From assembly GCA_945888515.1 (NCBI GenBank), contig CAMDAD010000012.1, positions 27,549 through 91,548 of the forward strand: a stretch of 64,000 nucleotides of DNA, read 5' to 3'. The number at the start of each line of letters is the position of its first letter. Position 1 is the stretch's first letter. Position numbers and translations under genes: made by a program. Of this stretch, positions 1-8,655 are shown piece by piece. The notes under the pieces were generated by a model. It saw nothing but the letters and a program-made list of their open reading frames with translations. It was not told where the DNA came from and made no database searches. Origin of the DNA: Akkermansia muciniphila. GTDB lineage: Bacteria > Verrucomicrobiota > Verrucomicrobiia > Verrucomicrobiales > Akkermansiaceae.

Positions 1-393
1 GTCCGAAGCCTTGGCCAGTGCAGCCTTGGCCGCCGCGATGCTCTTTTCCGCACCACCAATCCACTTCCCTTTGGCGTGCTCCACAAGTCCTTTGGCACTG
101 CTTACCTGATTGGCATTTTTTTGACTCGCCTCCACATCAGCCTTAGCCTTGAGAACCGCATCCCCCGCCTTCTGCAAGGCCGTTTGCTTGCTCGCGTCTA
201 GCTTGGGGAGGTCACGAATGATTTCCTGCTGCAAAGCGCGAAGCTCCGCAGCATATTGTGCCTGAAGTTTTTCCCCCTGCGCGTTCAAGGTAATGGTAGG
301 CGTGGCCGGCTTCGCCATCAAGGGGACCACGGCCAAACCACAACTGAGGGCCAGACCACTTATCATACTGCGAGAGAATTGTTGTAGCTTCAT
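1..393 (-). CDS. Secreted hypothetical protein, N-terminal part only
   Basis: The gene runs off the left edge. Its ATG is at 393 and 131 codons are visible without a stop. The N-terminus (MKLQQFSRSMISGLALSC, then a hydrophobic stretch ending in MAKPA) is a typical Sec signal peptide, so the protein should be exported. The following part is rich in Ala, Lys, Gln and Glu (for example LQAQYAAELRALQQ) and looks like a helical or coiled-coil segment. No conserved family is recognised and the rest of the protein lies outside the window. It is transcribed divergently from priA. Confidence 0.7.
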   Translation of the reverse strand, partial: MKLQQFSRSMISGLALSCGLAVVPLMAKPATPTITLNAQGEKLQAQYAAELRALQQEIIRDLPKLDASKQTALQKAGDAVLKAKADVEASQKNANQVSSAKGLVEHAKGKWIGGAEKSIAAAKAALAKASD

Positions 394-526
394 CCGTTTC
401 TTATACGTCTGAATTCCACCATTTTATCCAAATATCGTAAAATCTCTCCACCGATCTTACTAAGCATCCTCACACTTGAACCAACGCTCCAGACAAGAGC
501 CCCGCGTCTCTTTTTCTGCATAATTC

Positions 527-555
527 TTGCCGCTAGTTTTTCTCACATCTACAAT
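527..555 (+). promoter_or_regulatory. Promoter of priA, leaderless arrangement
   Basis: A -35 box TTGCCG (527-532), a 17-base spacer and a -10 box TACAAT (550-555) are followed by only six bases (CGCGCC) before the GTG start of priA at 562. Transcription starting about 7 bases after the -10 box would begin on the start codon itself. Confidence 0.6.
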
Positions 556-561
556 CGCGCC

Positions 562-2778
562 GTGCCCAATGCCCGCGTGTTGATCGATGGACCATCCGAA
601 CTGGTCTTCGATTATTCGTTTCCCGATGAACTGCCCGTTCGTCCGGGATGTCGGGTACGTGTGCCTCTGCGCAATCGCGATGCGACTGGCACGGTGCTCT
701 CCACCGCCGCCGCCGAGGATCTCGGCTTTGCCACCCGCCCGCTCCACTCGCTGATCGATCCCGAACCGCTGCTTACCTCTGAGTTGTTAGAACTGGCCCG
801 CTGGATCGCCCAATACTACGGATCCAGCATGGAGTCGGTCATCCGCTCACTGCTACCGGAATCTGTGCGCTCGGAAGAGCACAGCGCCAAGTCGCAAAAA
901 TTCGTTAGTTTGCTGAAAACACCACCACCGGAACTCCTCGAATCATTGGGGAAAAAAGCGCCGAAACAGCAACTCATTCTGACTCGTTTACTGCGCGAGC
1001 CTGATCAAAAAATCCTTCTCGCCGAGCTGGGCAAAGGAGCCAGCACCTCCGTGAAAGCTTTGGAAAAAACGGGACTCGTCGTTGTGCAAGAAGAGGCTGT
1101 CCGACGCGAACCAGATGCCGATTTGCAAGAGCAAATCATCGAATCTCAGCCACTCGCACTCCATGCCGAACAAGCCCAGGCCTTGTCGGTCGTCCGCAAC
1201 TTGATCGATACCCCTAGCAAACCGCTCTTGTTGTTAGGTGTCACGGGCTCGGGAAAAACGGAAGTGTATCTGCAAGCGGCACGTTACTCACTCGATCAAG
1301 GGAAAACGGTTCTCGTATTAGTACCTGAAATTTCTCTAACGCCGCAGACGGTCCGACGCTTCAAGGCGCGTTTCGCCGCATTGATCGATCAGGTGGCGGT
1401 GTTGCACTCACACTTGTCACAGGGCGAACGTTTCGATGAATGGCATCGCATCCGCAACGGCAAAGCACGCATCGTCATCGGCGCGCGCTCGGCAGTTTTC
1501 GCTCCCCTTCCCGATCTCGGTCTCATCCTCGTCGATGAAGAACACGACAACTCCTACAAACAAGACACCACCCCGCGCTACCACGGTCGCGATGTTGCGG
1601 TGCTGCGTGCCCACATCGAAAAATGCGCGGTCGTGCTGGGCTCGGCGACACCTTCGTTAGAAACTTTTCACCACTGCCAAGAGGGGAAATACTTGCTTCA
1701 GCGGCTCAACCAACGCGCGGATTCCCACTCGATGCCGCTCGTCCGCGTAATCGACATGCGACTAGAGCAGCAAAAGCAAAAAAACAGCAACACCATCTTT
1801 TCCGATAAACTCCGCCAAGCGCTGGATGTTCGACTCGAACGCGGCGAGCAGTCCATCCTTTTTCTCAATCGCCGCGGCTTTGCTCGTTCTTTGCAGTGCC
1901 CCGCTTGCGGCCATGCCTGCCAGTGCCCGCATTGCGCGATTGCCCTTACCTATCACCGTACCGATGAGCGCCTCATGTGCCACATCTGCGGCTATCAATC
2001 GATCGTTCCACGCAAATGCCCCGAGTGCAAAGACCCCTCTATCGCCTTGCAAGGGTATGGGACGCAGAAGGTGGAGGAGGTCCTCGCCAAGCTCATTCCC
2101 AAGGCCCGCGTCGCCCGCATCGATGCCGATGCCATGCGCAAAAAAAACACCCTGCGCGACATGCTTAACGCCTTCAAGGCGAAGAAGATCGATATCCTCA
2201 TCGGCACTCAAATGATCGCCAAAGGACTGCATTTTCCCAACGTAACACTCGTCGGCATCCTTAACGCGGACATCGGACTGCACGTCCCCGATTTCCGAGC
2301 CTCCGAGCGCACCTTCCAGCTCATCACCCAGGTCGCCGGTCGAGCGGGTCGCGGCGAACTGGAAGGCGAAGTGATCGTGCAAACCAGCACGCCTCACGCC
2401 CCTGCGATTCAATACGCTCGACGCCACGACTTCGATGGTTTCAGCGAGCAAGAATTAGAGTTCCGTCGTGAATTTCATTTCCCGCCCTACGGTCGTTGTG
2501 CCGTGCTCACCGTGCGCTCCACACACGAGAGACGCGCGGAGTTCACCCTGCAGACCCTGCACCGTCGTCTCGAAGAAAACAAACCCAAGCACCTCACGAT
2601 CAGCGAACCACTACCCAGTCCGCTGATCCGCTCCCACGGTCAATTCCGCTTCCAAATCACCCTCCGATGCCCCCAAGCCCGCCCCCTCACCAATCACGTT
2701 CAAGCCGTGCTTAACCGCACCCCGCTGCCGGAAGACGTCATCGCCACCTTCGACATGGACGCGATTAATTTTTCGTAA
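562..2778 (+). CDS. priA: Primosomal protein N' (replication restart helicase PriA)
   Basis: PriA is a 3'-to-5' superfamily 2 DNA helicase that recognises stalled replication forks and reloads the replisome. The 738-residue length fits the family (E. coli about 732). An N-terminal fork-binding domain is followed by the Walker A motif GVTGSGKTEVY near residue 230, the DEEHD box near residue 320, and a zinc-binding insert whose cysteines sit in CPACGHACQCPHC, CHICG and CPEC. A later helicase motif, QVAGRAGRG, is intact. The GTG start is chosen because it begins the conserved N-terminus and lies six bases behind a good -10 box. The gene is monocistronic and followed by transposase debris. Confidence 0.95.
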   Translation: MPNARVLIDGPSELVFDYSFPDELPVRPGCRVRVPLRNRDATGTVLSTAAAEDLGFATRPLHSLIDPEPLLTSELLELARWIAQYYGSSMESVIRSLLPESVRSEEHSAKSQKFVSLLKTPPPELLESLGKKAPKQQLILTRLLREPDQKILLAELGKGASTSVKALEKTGLVVVQEEAVRREPDADLQEQIIESQPLALHAEQAQALSVVRNLIDTPSKPLLLLGVTGSGKTEVYLQAARYSLDQGKTVLVLVPEISLTPQTVRRFKARFAALIDQVAVLHSHLSQGERFDEWHRIRNGKARIVIGARSAVFAPLPDLGLILVDEEHDNSYKQDTTPRYHGRDVAVLRAHIEKCAVVLGSATPSLETFHHCQEGKYLLQRLNQRADSHSMPLVRVIDMRLEQQKQKNSNTIFSDKLRQALDVRLERGEQSILFLNRRGFARSLQCPACGHACQCPHCAIALTYHRTDERLMCHICGYQSIVPRKCPECKDPSIALQGYGTQKVEEVLAKLIPKARVARIDADAMRKKNTLRDMLNAFKAKKIDILIGTQMIAKGLHFPNVTLVGILNADIGLHVPDFRASERTFQLITQVAGRAGRGELEGEVIVQTSTPHAPAIQYARRHDFDGFSEQELEFRREFHFPPYGRCAVLTVRSTHERRAEFTLQTLHRRLEENKPKHLTISEPLPSPLIRSHGQFRFQITLRCPQARPLTNHVQAVLNRTPLPEDVIATFDMDAINFS

Positions 2779-2823
2779 TTTACTGGGCTGCCATTCCTCT
2801 TTTTAAAAGCGATAGTGTCACCT

Positions 2824-3150
2824 ATGACGAAAAGATCGTTTCTCGACACCATGGCTCAAGAAGTGCCCGCTGAAGAAAAGCAGATTGATTTGGTGCTGGA
2901 AAATGCCAGTTGGCAAAAAATCCAAGATTCACAACTGGCATCAGATCAGCCCCCTTGACCAGGCAGGCTACCTCACAAAAAAAAACGAAGAGTTATGCTA
3001 GAGACTCTTCGATTCCCTGCGGGATGAGATGCGTGATGCGGAAAAAATCAAATCGGTTTGCTCACCAAAAACGCTTTGATCACGAACGAACTTTTGAAAA
3101 ACGTTCGAATAGGATTGATGCTTCGCTCAAAATCCCGTGCGCGATCTCAG
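2824..3150 (+). pseudogene. Decayed IS630-type transposase remnant
   Basis: A 44-codon frame at 2824-2958 reads like the last part of an IS630-family DDE domain: FLDTMAQEVP followed by IDLVLENASWQK, comparable to the family pattern of a helix and then a 'lvLDgAgWH' strand. A second frame near 3000-3075 continues with RLFDSLRDEMRDAEKIKS, which resembles the family C-terminal 'ERLFdeLRdem' helix. The two pieces are in different frames and broken by stops. The conserved 'PaYSPeLNPaE' segment between them is not readable. The rest of 2960-3190 holds no intact gene. The family assignment rests on motif memory only. Confidence 0.42.
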
Positions 3151-3192
3151 GCTGAGAGGCGCACAGGAGTCTGAGATGGTTGCCGATCACAA

Positions 3193-3657
3193 TCAGTAAG
3201 CAACGCGCATGGAGCTGCCCGAGCCGATCACACGCACACGGTCACCTGGTCTGAAATAATTCGGATTTTTCTGGGTGACTTCCTGCACGACAGCCACCGA
3301 TGAACCCGAATCCAAGCGGACGGTGATTTCCACGCCTTGACGGGAACCAGCCGATTGCTGGACGTGAGAACCGAGCATGCCACCTACCAGAGCGCCACCG
3401 ATGGCACCCGCTGTATTGGCGGAGCTGCCGCTGCCAATCTGGCTACCAAGGGCACCACCAGCCAAGCCACCCATCAGTGCACCAGCTTGATTGCCGGCCT
3501 CGATCTTTACATTACGCACGTCGGTAACGCGGCCATATTGCACCGCTTGCCCAGAGCGAGCATCGTTTTTCGAATACACATCTCCCGATAAACTATCTTG
3601 AGCGCAAGAAACCAACAGCCCGAGCACGGGCACAAATAGCATGATTTTTATATTCAT
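3193..3657 (-). CDS. Glycine-zipper outer-membrane lipoprotein (SlyB/17-kDa antigen type)
   Basis: This is a small exported lipoprotein. The ATG at 3657 gives a signal peptide (MNIKIMLFVPVLGLLVSC) ending in a lipobox whose Cys would be lipidated. A longer GTG start 24 bases upstream would add MGGYIAFA ahead of the signal and is less likely. Residues about 55-95 form a glycine-zipper transmembrane hairpin (GALMGGLAGGALGSQIGSG, then AGAIGGALVGGMLGS). The C-terminal part (VRLDSGSSVAVVQE, then YFRPGDRVRVIGSG) is the small beta domain typical of SlyB/PcP proteins. The role is inferred to be outer-membrane integrity. A GGAGGA lies 15 bases before the ATG, one of very few SD-like sequences in the window. 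Confidence 0.8.
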   Translation of the reverse strand: MNIKIMLFVPVLGLLVSCAQDSLSGDVYSKNDARSGQAVQYGRVTDVRNVKIEAGNQAGALMGGLAGGALGSQIGSGSSANTAGAIGGALVGGMLGSHVQQSAGSRQGVEITVRLDSGSSVAVVQEVTQKNPNYFRPGDRVRVIGSGSSMRVAY

Positions 3658-3757
3658 AGCGAATGCAATGTATCCTCCCACGCTGGGAAACGCAAGAAAT
3701 CTTCACGACATTTTACGGTCAAAGTCTTTGCTAGCCACACGTCAACAAATCTCTGAG

Positions 3758-3786
3758 TTGCCAAAATCACAGCCTTACCCTAATAT
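3758..3786 (+). promoter_or_regulatory. Promoter of the yceD-rpmF unit
   Basis: TTGCCA (3758-3763), a 17-base spacer and TAATAT (3781-3786), 23 bases upstream of the ATG of yceD, form a near-consensus sigma70 promoter. Confidence 0.55.
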
Positions 3787-3809
3787 CCTCGCTCCTGACT
3801 ACTATCGCC

Positions 3810-4310
3810 ATGCCACTCCTCATCGATCCCAGCACACTTCCCGAAGATGGCATTTCGCTCGCCGGCGAACTACCTGCGGATCTCTTCGATTTTCCTCCAC
3901 ACGATGACGCTAAGGCTGTCAGTCCGCTGCACTACGATCTGTTTGTCCAGCGTTTCGGATCGGAGTTATTGCTGCGCGGAGACCTCCAGTCCAGCTTTGA
4001 ATTGACTTGTGTGGTGACGCTCCAACGCTTTGTGCAAACCATCCGCCTCGCCGAAATTGCCGTTTCCCTCGAACTAGAAAGCGAGGCCCCGATCGATATC
4101 GCCGACTACCTGCGCGAGGAAATCGTCATCGAACTACCCGCTGATCCCCGCTGCGACGAGGGTGACGTGCCGATGGAATGCAAATTAAATTCTCCGTATT
4201 TAGTACTCGACAAAACAACGGATTCTGATCTAAGTTCCCCGCCCCCGCCGCCGGCGGACCTTCGCTGGTCGGCTCTCGATGCCCTCTCAGACCTTAACGA
4301 CAACCACTAA
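3810..4310 (+). CDS. yceD: YceD family (DUF177) protein upstream of L32
   Basis: This 166-residue acidic protein belongs to the DUF177/YceD family, which is encoded immediately before rpmF in most bacteria and has been linked to 23S rRNA accumulation and ribosome assembly. The recognisable core is the strand-rich segment SELLLRGDLQSSFELTCVVT, with the CVVTLQRF motif, followed by acidic helices and the 'DIADYLREEIVIELP' block. The C-terminal tail is proline-rich (SSPPPPPADLRW). It lies 12 bases before rpmF and is evidently co-transcribed with it. No SD is seen. Confidence 0.85.
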   Translation: MPLLIDPSTLPEDGISLAGELPADLFDFPPHDDAKAVSPLHYDLFVQRFGSELLLRGDLQSSFELTCVVTLQRFVQTIRLAEIAVSLELESEAPIDIADYLREEIVIELPADPRCDEGDVPMECKLNSPYLVLDKTTDSDLSSPPPPPADLRWSALDALSDLNDNH

Positions 4311-4322
4311 CTACCTACTACC

Positions 4323-4505
4323 ATGGCCGTACCAAAACGCCGTCAATCCAAGAGCCGCCAGAAAATGCGTCGTGGCGCTAAGCGCTGGAAAGCACCATTG
4401 CTCAAGTCCTGCCCTGAGTGCGGCACAAAAGTGCCATCACACATCGCCTGCCCTTCCTGCGGTTATTACAAAGACCGCAAAGTGCTCGTTGTAGACGCAC
4501 TGTAA
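4323..4505 (+). CDS. rpmF: 50S ribosomal protein L32
   Basis: The 60-residue protein begins MAVPKRRQSKSRQKMRRG, the standard L32 N-terminus. It carries a complete zinc ribbon (CPECG, then CPSCG), so this is the zinc-containing form. It is the second gene of the yceD-rpmF unit and ends just before a strong terminator. The bases before its ATG (CTACCTACTACC) have no Shine-Dalgarno sequence, as for the other ribosomal genes here. Confidence 0.96.
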   Translation: MAVPKRRQSKSRQKMRRGAKRWKAPLLKSCPECGTKVPSHIACPSCGYYKDRKVLVVDAL

Positions 4506-4534
4506 TTCCACAACTGGCTTGATCCACTCTATCA

Positions 4535-4564
4535 CACCGCGCCCTCTCGGCGCGGTGTTTTTTC
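4535..4564 (+). terminator. Intrinsic terminator after rpmF
   Basis: A 9-bp perfect stem (CACCGCGCC / GGCGCGGTG) with a 5-base loop is followed by a run of six T. It lies between convergent rpmF and deoB, and the deoB stop codon overlaps its T tract. Confidence 0.85.
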
Positions 4565-5708
4565 ATTTTCCGCCACCGGGCTTTGATCGCAGGAAATACT
4601 GGCGCAACAAATGTGCCACCTGCGTAAAGTCGCTCCCTTCCTTCAGCTGGCACGGGCTGTGTAAGGTGAGCAATGGCACTTGTTCTCGGGTATGATCGGT
4701 TCCCTGATGATATGGGTCATTTCCATGATCCGCCGTGATGCAAACTAACTCTCCCTCGCCTACCTGAGTGAGCCATTGTCCCAGCCACTGATCAAATTCC
4801 CGCAAGGCCTGGGCATATCCTTTGGGATCGCGTCGGTGACCATATAGCATGTCGAAGTCTACCAAATTCACCACAATCAACGAATCGCGATCACCGCACT
4901 GCTGCCACAAGCGCTCGGTCATTTTCATTCCTGCTAGATTTGATTTGGTCGGATGACTTTCCGTCAATCCGCGCCCAGCAAAGATATCGGAAATTTTTCC
5001 CACTCCCAGCACCCGCACGCCCGCTGCGCAAAGTTCATCCAGCACTGTGATTGGTGGTAGCAGAGAGTAGTCCCTGCGATTGGGCGTGCGCTGAAAATGT
5101 TCCGCGCTCCTGCCCAAGAAAGGCCTAGCAATCACACGCCCCACACGCAACCCCTTCTCATCCAACAACTCTCGCGCCTGCTCACAGAGACGCAAGAGCC
5201 GATCGAGTCCGAACATTTCCTCATGCGCCGCGATCTGCAAAACGGAATCCGCGCTGGTATAGAGTATCGGCATCCCCGTCAAACAATGCGCCTCGCCGAG
5301 TCGATCGAGAATCTCCGTGCCGGAAGCGGCGACGTTTCCCAGAAACTTCACGCCCGACCTTTTTTCCAGCTCATCGATGAAATCGGCAGGATAGCGTTCA
5401 AAAGTTGCCAATGGCTGGTCTATCACAACGCCCGCCAGCTCCCAGTGGCCAGTCGTGGTATCCTTCCCTAATGAGCGCTCTGTCATCCGACAAGCCGCCG
5501 CTCCTGGGCGCAAAGGCAACGCCTCCGGCACCACCCGACTGTGACCACGCATGATTTCATATAGCCCCAGACTTGCCAAGTACGGCAGTTCCAGCCCCTC
5601 ACGCTCGAACAAATGACCCAGAGTATCCGCCCCCACATCGCCAAAGTCCGCAGCATCCGGCGCCGCGCCGCAGCCCACGGAATCCAATACCAACCAGCAT
5701 GCTCGCAT
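4563..5708 (-). CDS. deoB: Phosphopentomutase
   Basis: DeoB interconverts ribose-1-phosphate and ribose-5-phosphate (and the deoxy forms) in nucleoside salvage. The 381-residue protein shows the alkaline-phosphatase-superfamily metal sites: the N-terminal DSVGCGAAPDA, the phosphate-accepting Thr region GKDTTTGHWE, and the C-terminal VNLVDFDMLYGHRRD and ITADHGNDP blocks. These are all diagnostic of DeoB rather than of phosphoglycerate mutase. It stands alone and convergent to rpmF. Its -10 box TAGCTT ends six bases before the ATG, so the mRNA is probably leaderless. A CNT-type nucleoside transporter, a plausible pathway partner, is encoded separately at 33 kb. Confidence 0.95.
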   Translation of the reverse strand: MRACWLVLDSVGCGAAPDAADFGDVGADTLGHLFEREGLELPYLASLGLYEIMRGHSRVVPEALPLRPGAAACRMTERSLGKDTTTGHWELAGVVIDQPLATFERYPADFIDELEKRSGVKFLGNVAASGTEILDRLGEAHCLTGMPILYTSADSVLQIAAHEEMFGLDRLLRLCEQARELLDEKGLRVGRVIARPFLGRSAEHFQRTPNRRDYSLLPPITVLDELCAAGVRVLGVGKISDIFAGRGLTESHPTKSNLAGMKMTERLWQQCGDRDSLIVVNLVDFDMLYGHRRDPKGYAQALREFDQWLGQWLTQVGEGELVCITADHGNDPYHQGTDHTREQVPLLTLHSPCQLKEGSDFTQVAHLLRQYFLRSKPGGGK

Positions 5709-5714
5709 GACACG

Positions 5715-5743
5715 AAGCTAATGCATTCCCCATCGGTGAAAAG
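5715..5743 (-). promoter_or_regulatory. Putative deoB promoter, leaderless arrangement
   Basis: On the minus strand a -10 box TAGCTT (5715-5720) is followed by six bases (CGTGTC) and the ATG. The -35 candidate 17 bases upstream (CTTTTC) is weak, so this call rests mainly on the -10 box and its fixed distance to the start. Confidence 0.35.
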
Positions 5744-5816
5744 CACATTCCTCTTGATTCTTGCGAGGATTTGACAAAACTTCCGCACCCCGCTTCACAC
5801 GCACAAACCATTTACC

Positions 5817-6911
5817 ATGCACACGATTACTATTTTATCCGGCGACGGCATTGGACCCGAAGTCATGATTCAGGCACTCCGCGTTCTCGACGCCGTGTCG
5901 GAAAAATTTCACTTTTCCGTATCACGCAGCGAACACCTCGTCGGCGGGGCTGCCATCGATGCCACCGGTCACCCACTGCCGCCCGAGACCGTGGCCGCCA
6001 GCGAAAAAGCCGATGCCATTTTGTTCGGATCTGTCGGTGGACCCAAATGGGAATCCCTGCCGCCCGATATCCAACCTGAGCGCGGTGCCCTATTGCCCTT
6101 GCGCAAGCACTTCGGCCTCTTCGCCAACCTGCGTCCGGGCGTTTGCCTTCCCGCATTAATTCACGCTTCACCCGTAAAAAACGAACTCATTTCCCAAGGC
6201 TTTGATGTTCTCTGCGTGCGCGAACTGACTGGTGGTGTTTACTTCGGGCAACCGAAAGGTCGACGCGAGGAAAACGGCGAGCCTGTTGCCTTCGATACCA
6301 TGATTTACAGAAAATCGGAAATCCAGCGCATCCTCCGTGTCGCTTTCACCGCTGCCATGGGACGTGGAAAACGACTCGTCTCCGTGGACAAGGCAAACGT
6401 GCTCGCTTCCTCGGTGCTCTGGCGTGAAACGGCGAACGAAATCGCCAAGGAATTTCCTGAAGTCGCACTCTCCCACATGTATGTGGACAATGCCGCGATG
6501 CAGCTCGTGAAGCGTCCCTCCGAGTTTGATGTTCTCGTCACCGAAAACCTCTTCGGCGATATCCTCTCCGATGAAATGGCGATGATCTCCGGCTCGCTAG
6601 GCATGTTGCCCTCCGCCTCACTCGGTGCCAAAAACGACAAAGGTCTCTACTTCGGCATGTATGAACCGTCCGGTGGTTCCGCGCCTGACATCGCCGGTCA
6701 GGGCATCGCCAACCCCATTGCACAAATCCTCAGCGTCTCGATGCTACTGCGCTATTCGTTGGGAGAATCCGCAGCCGCAGATGCGATTGATGACGCCGTT
6801 GCCGCGACAATCCGCGACGGCTTCCGCACTGGTGATATCGCCACGGGGGCCGATGGGGAAACCCGCGTCAATACAGCCGCCATGGGCGATGCGATCCTCG
6901 CTCGTCTTTGA
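5817..6911 (+). CDS. leuB: 3-isopropylmalate dehydrogenase
   Basis: LeuB oxidises and decarboxylates 3-isopropylmalate to 4-methyl-2-oxopentanoate with NAD+ in leucine biosynthesis. The 364 residues are the normal length. Signatures include [12 protein letters not shown] at the N-terminus, the [13 protein letters not shown] substrate segment, [13 protein letters not shown], the catalytic Lys/Asp region [11 protein letters not shown] and [17 protein letters not shown], and [16 protein letters not shown] near the C-terminus. A TTGACA at 5771 may be its -35 box. No leuA, leuC or leuD is adjacent. It is followed after 9 bases by a small membrane protein gene. Confidence 0.95.
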   Translation: MHTITILSGDGIGPEVMIQALRVLDAVSEKFHFSVSRSEHLVGGAAIDATGHPLPPETVAASEKADAILFGSVGGPKWESLPPDIQPERGALLPLRKHFGLFANLRPGVCLPALIHASPVKNELISQGFDVLCVRELTGGVYFGQPKGRREENGEPVAFDTMIYRKSEIQRILRVAFTAAMGRGKRLVSVDKANVLASSVLWRETANEIAKEFPEVALSHMYVDNAAMQLVKRPSEFDVLVTENLFGDILSDEMAMISGSLGMLPSASLGAKNDKGLYFGMYEPSGGSAPDIAGQGIANPIAQILSVSMLLRYSLGESAAADAIDDAVAATIRDGFRTGDIATGADGETRVNTAAMGDAILARL

Positions 6912-6920
6912 CCCAATCTG

Positions 6921-7307
6921 ATGCGAACGTTTCTCCTTATCCTCGGCATCATCATTGTCGTCATCGGCATCGCTGGCAAAATCATGTTGCCCGGGCGCTA
7001 CGAAAGTTTTTCCTTTCTCCAAGCGGGACTTTCGTTAGGAGGAGCGTTTCTGATCTGCTACTTTTTTTCCCGAAACAATTACTGGCACGGCATCATCGGC
7101 AGCGGCGTCGTCGCCTTGCTGGGTGCCTCTCGTAGCCTTATCAATCTGCCTCAATGGATCGTATGGGTCGGACACCCCGCGCCCAAGCCACCCGCCACGC
7201 CACTGCTAGAAATGACAGTCGCCCTGCTCTGTCTGTGGTATTTCACCAAAATCATCCGCCTTCTCATGGCCGAGAGAACACGCCGGATGCTCGAAAATAA
7301 CGACTAA
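6921..7307 (+). CDS. Small integral membrane protein of unknown function
   Basis: The 128-residue protein has about four hydrophobic helices: residues 2-24 (LLILGIIIVVIGIAG), 34-50, 58-75 and a last one around 100-115 (EMTVALLCLWYFTKII). It ends in a basic tail (AERTRRMLEN). The gene starts 9 bases after leuB and is probably co-transcribed with it, which need not mean a leucine-related role. No family is recognised. Confidence 0.7.
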   Translation: MRTFLLILGIIIVVIGIAGKIMLPGRYESFSFLQAGLSLGGAFLICYFFSRNNYWHGIIGSGVVALLGASRSLINLPQWIVWVGHPAPKPPATPLLEMTVALLCLWYFTKIIRLLMAERTRRMLENND

Positions 7308-7406
7308 CGCGTCTTTCGCCCTGACGCTACAGCAGAGCCATGATCCTCCGCTCCCTTCGCATTCCCTCTTGACGAGGCGGAAATAGCAGCTACAGCTTAT
7401 TTCACT

Positions 7407-8555
7407 ATGCGCTGTTTGTTTTCCACTATGCTGTTGGTCTCGGGAATGATGGGCTCTCTGCACGCCGCGATTGGCGTGAAAAAAGTGGCCGATGGTTTTA
7501 ACCGTCCGGTCTGGGTTGGCGTGCCGAAAACTTCCCGAAAACAACTGTGGGTCATGGAGCAGCATGGCGTGGTTACTGCGGTCGATCCTGATACTGGAAA
7601 AAAAGTCGAACTCTTTGACATTCATGAAAAGGTAAGCCGCAAGGGTAATGAGGAAGGTATGTTAGGACTTGCTTTCGCGCCGGATTTTGAAACCAGCGGT
7701 CGCTTTTATCTGAACTATACCGACAAAGAACATTTCACCTGCATTTCGCGCATGGTGATCAAGGGAGGAAATGTTGATGTTAGCAAAGAAGAAGTCATCC
7801 TCCGTTACAAACAGGATTTCCAAAATCACAACGGCGGCTGGATCGAGTTCGGTCCAGACAAGATGCTCTACATCGGCAACGGTGACGGCGGAGCTGGCAA
7901 CGATCCCAAGCAACGTGCGCAGGATCTCACTTCGTTGCTAGGGAAAATTCTCCGTCTCGATGTCTCTCCCGCCAAGGGCTATGAAATCCCTTCAGACAAT
8001 CCCTTCATCAAAGACAAAGAGGCCAAGCCTGAAATATGGGCCTACGGCGTGCGTAACCCATGGCGTTGCTCATTTGATGCCAAAACGGGAGATTTCTGGA
8101 TCGGCGATGTCGGGCAAAATCACTGGGAGGAAATCAATCACATCGAACACAAAAAAGCCTTTGGTGCGAATTTCGGTTGGCGCCTGCGCGAGGGCGACGT
8201 TGCCACGCCGGCTAACAATGTCGGAGGGGACAAGCCCAAGGCCAACGTCGATCCCGTTTATGTATACAAACACGGAGGCGGCTCGACCGAGGGTTTTTCG
8301 GTCACAGGTGGTTATGTCTATCGCGGTCCGATCAAGGAACTGCAGGGGCGTTACTTTTTTGCCGATTACCAAAACCCACGGATCTGGTCGTTTGTGGAGA
8401 AAAACGGCAAGGCAAGTGATTTCAAGGATCACACCTCAGAGTTGCAACCTGAGGGCGGAAAAATCAAACAGATTCCGAGCTTTGGCGAGGCCCCGGACGG
8501 CACACTTTATCTCGTAGATCATTCCGGTCCGATTTATCAGATTGTCGAGCGCTGA
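7407..8555 (+). CDS. Secreted PQQ-dependent sugar dehydrogenase (glucose/sorbosone dehydrogenase family)
   Basis: An N-terminal signal peptide (cleavage near SLHA-AIG) is followed by a six-bladed beta-propeller of the GSDH family, 382 residues in all. Family hallmarks are present: EEGMLGLAFAPDF, QNHNGGWIEFGPDKMLYIG, GDGGAGNDP, AYGVRNPWRCSFD and IGDVGQNHWEEI followed by NFGW. Members oxidise aldose sugars in the periplasm with PQQ and calcium, but the substrate cannot be told from sequence. It is a single-gene unit, with no PQQ biosynthesis gene in the window. Confidence 0.88.
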   Translation: MRCLFSTMLLVSGMMGSLHAAIGVKKVADGFNRPVWVGVPKTSRKQLWVMEQHGVVTAVDPDTGKKVELFDIHEKVSRKGNEEGMLGLAFAPDFETSGRFYLNYTDKEHFTCISRMVIKGGNVDVSKEEVILRYKQDFQNHNGGWIEFGPDKMLYIGNGDGGAGNDPKQRAQDLTSLLGKILRLDVSPAKGYEIPSDNPFIKDKEAKPEIWAYGVRNPWRCSFDAKTGDFWIGDVGQNHWEEINHIEHKKAFGANFGWRLREGDVATPANNVGGDKPKANVDPVYVYKHGGGSTEGFSVTGGYVYRGPIKELQGRYFFADYQNPRIWSFVEKNGKASDFKDHTSELQPEGGKIKQIPSFGEAPDGTLYLVDHSGPIYQIVER

Positions 8556-8620
8556 GGTGCAGACAAGGATCAAGTGAATTTCTCGATCCCCTGTAGCATG
8601 GAGTTGGCAATCAGAATTGT

Positions 8621-8649
8621 TTGCTGAAAGGCGCGATATCGATTAGTCT
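8621..8649 (+). promoter_or_regulatory. Promoter of the manC-ruvX-thyA-folA run, leaderless
   Basis: TTGCTG (8621-8626), a 17-base spacer and TAGTCT (8644-8649) are followed by six bases (GCGCGC) and the GTG of manC at 8656. The spacing matches that before priA, so the predicted +1 falls on the start codon. Confidence 0.55.
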
Positions 8650-8655
8650 GCGCGC

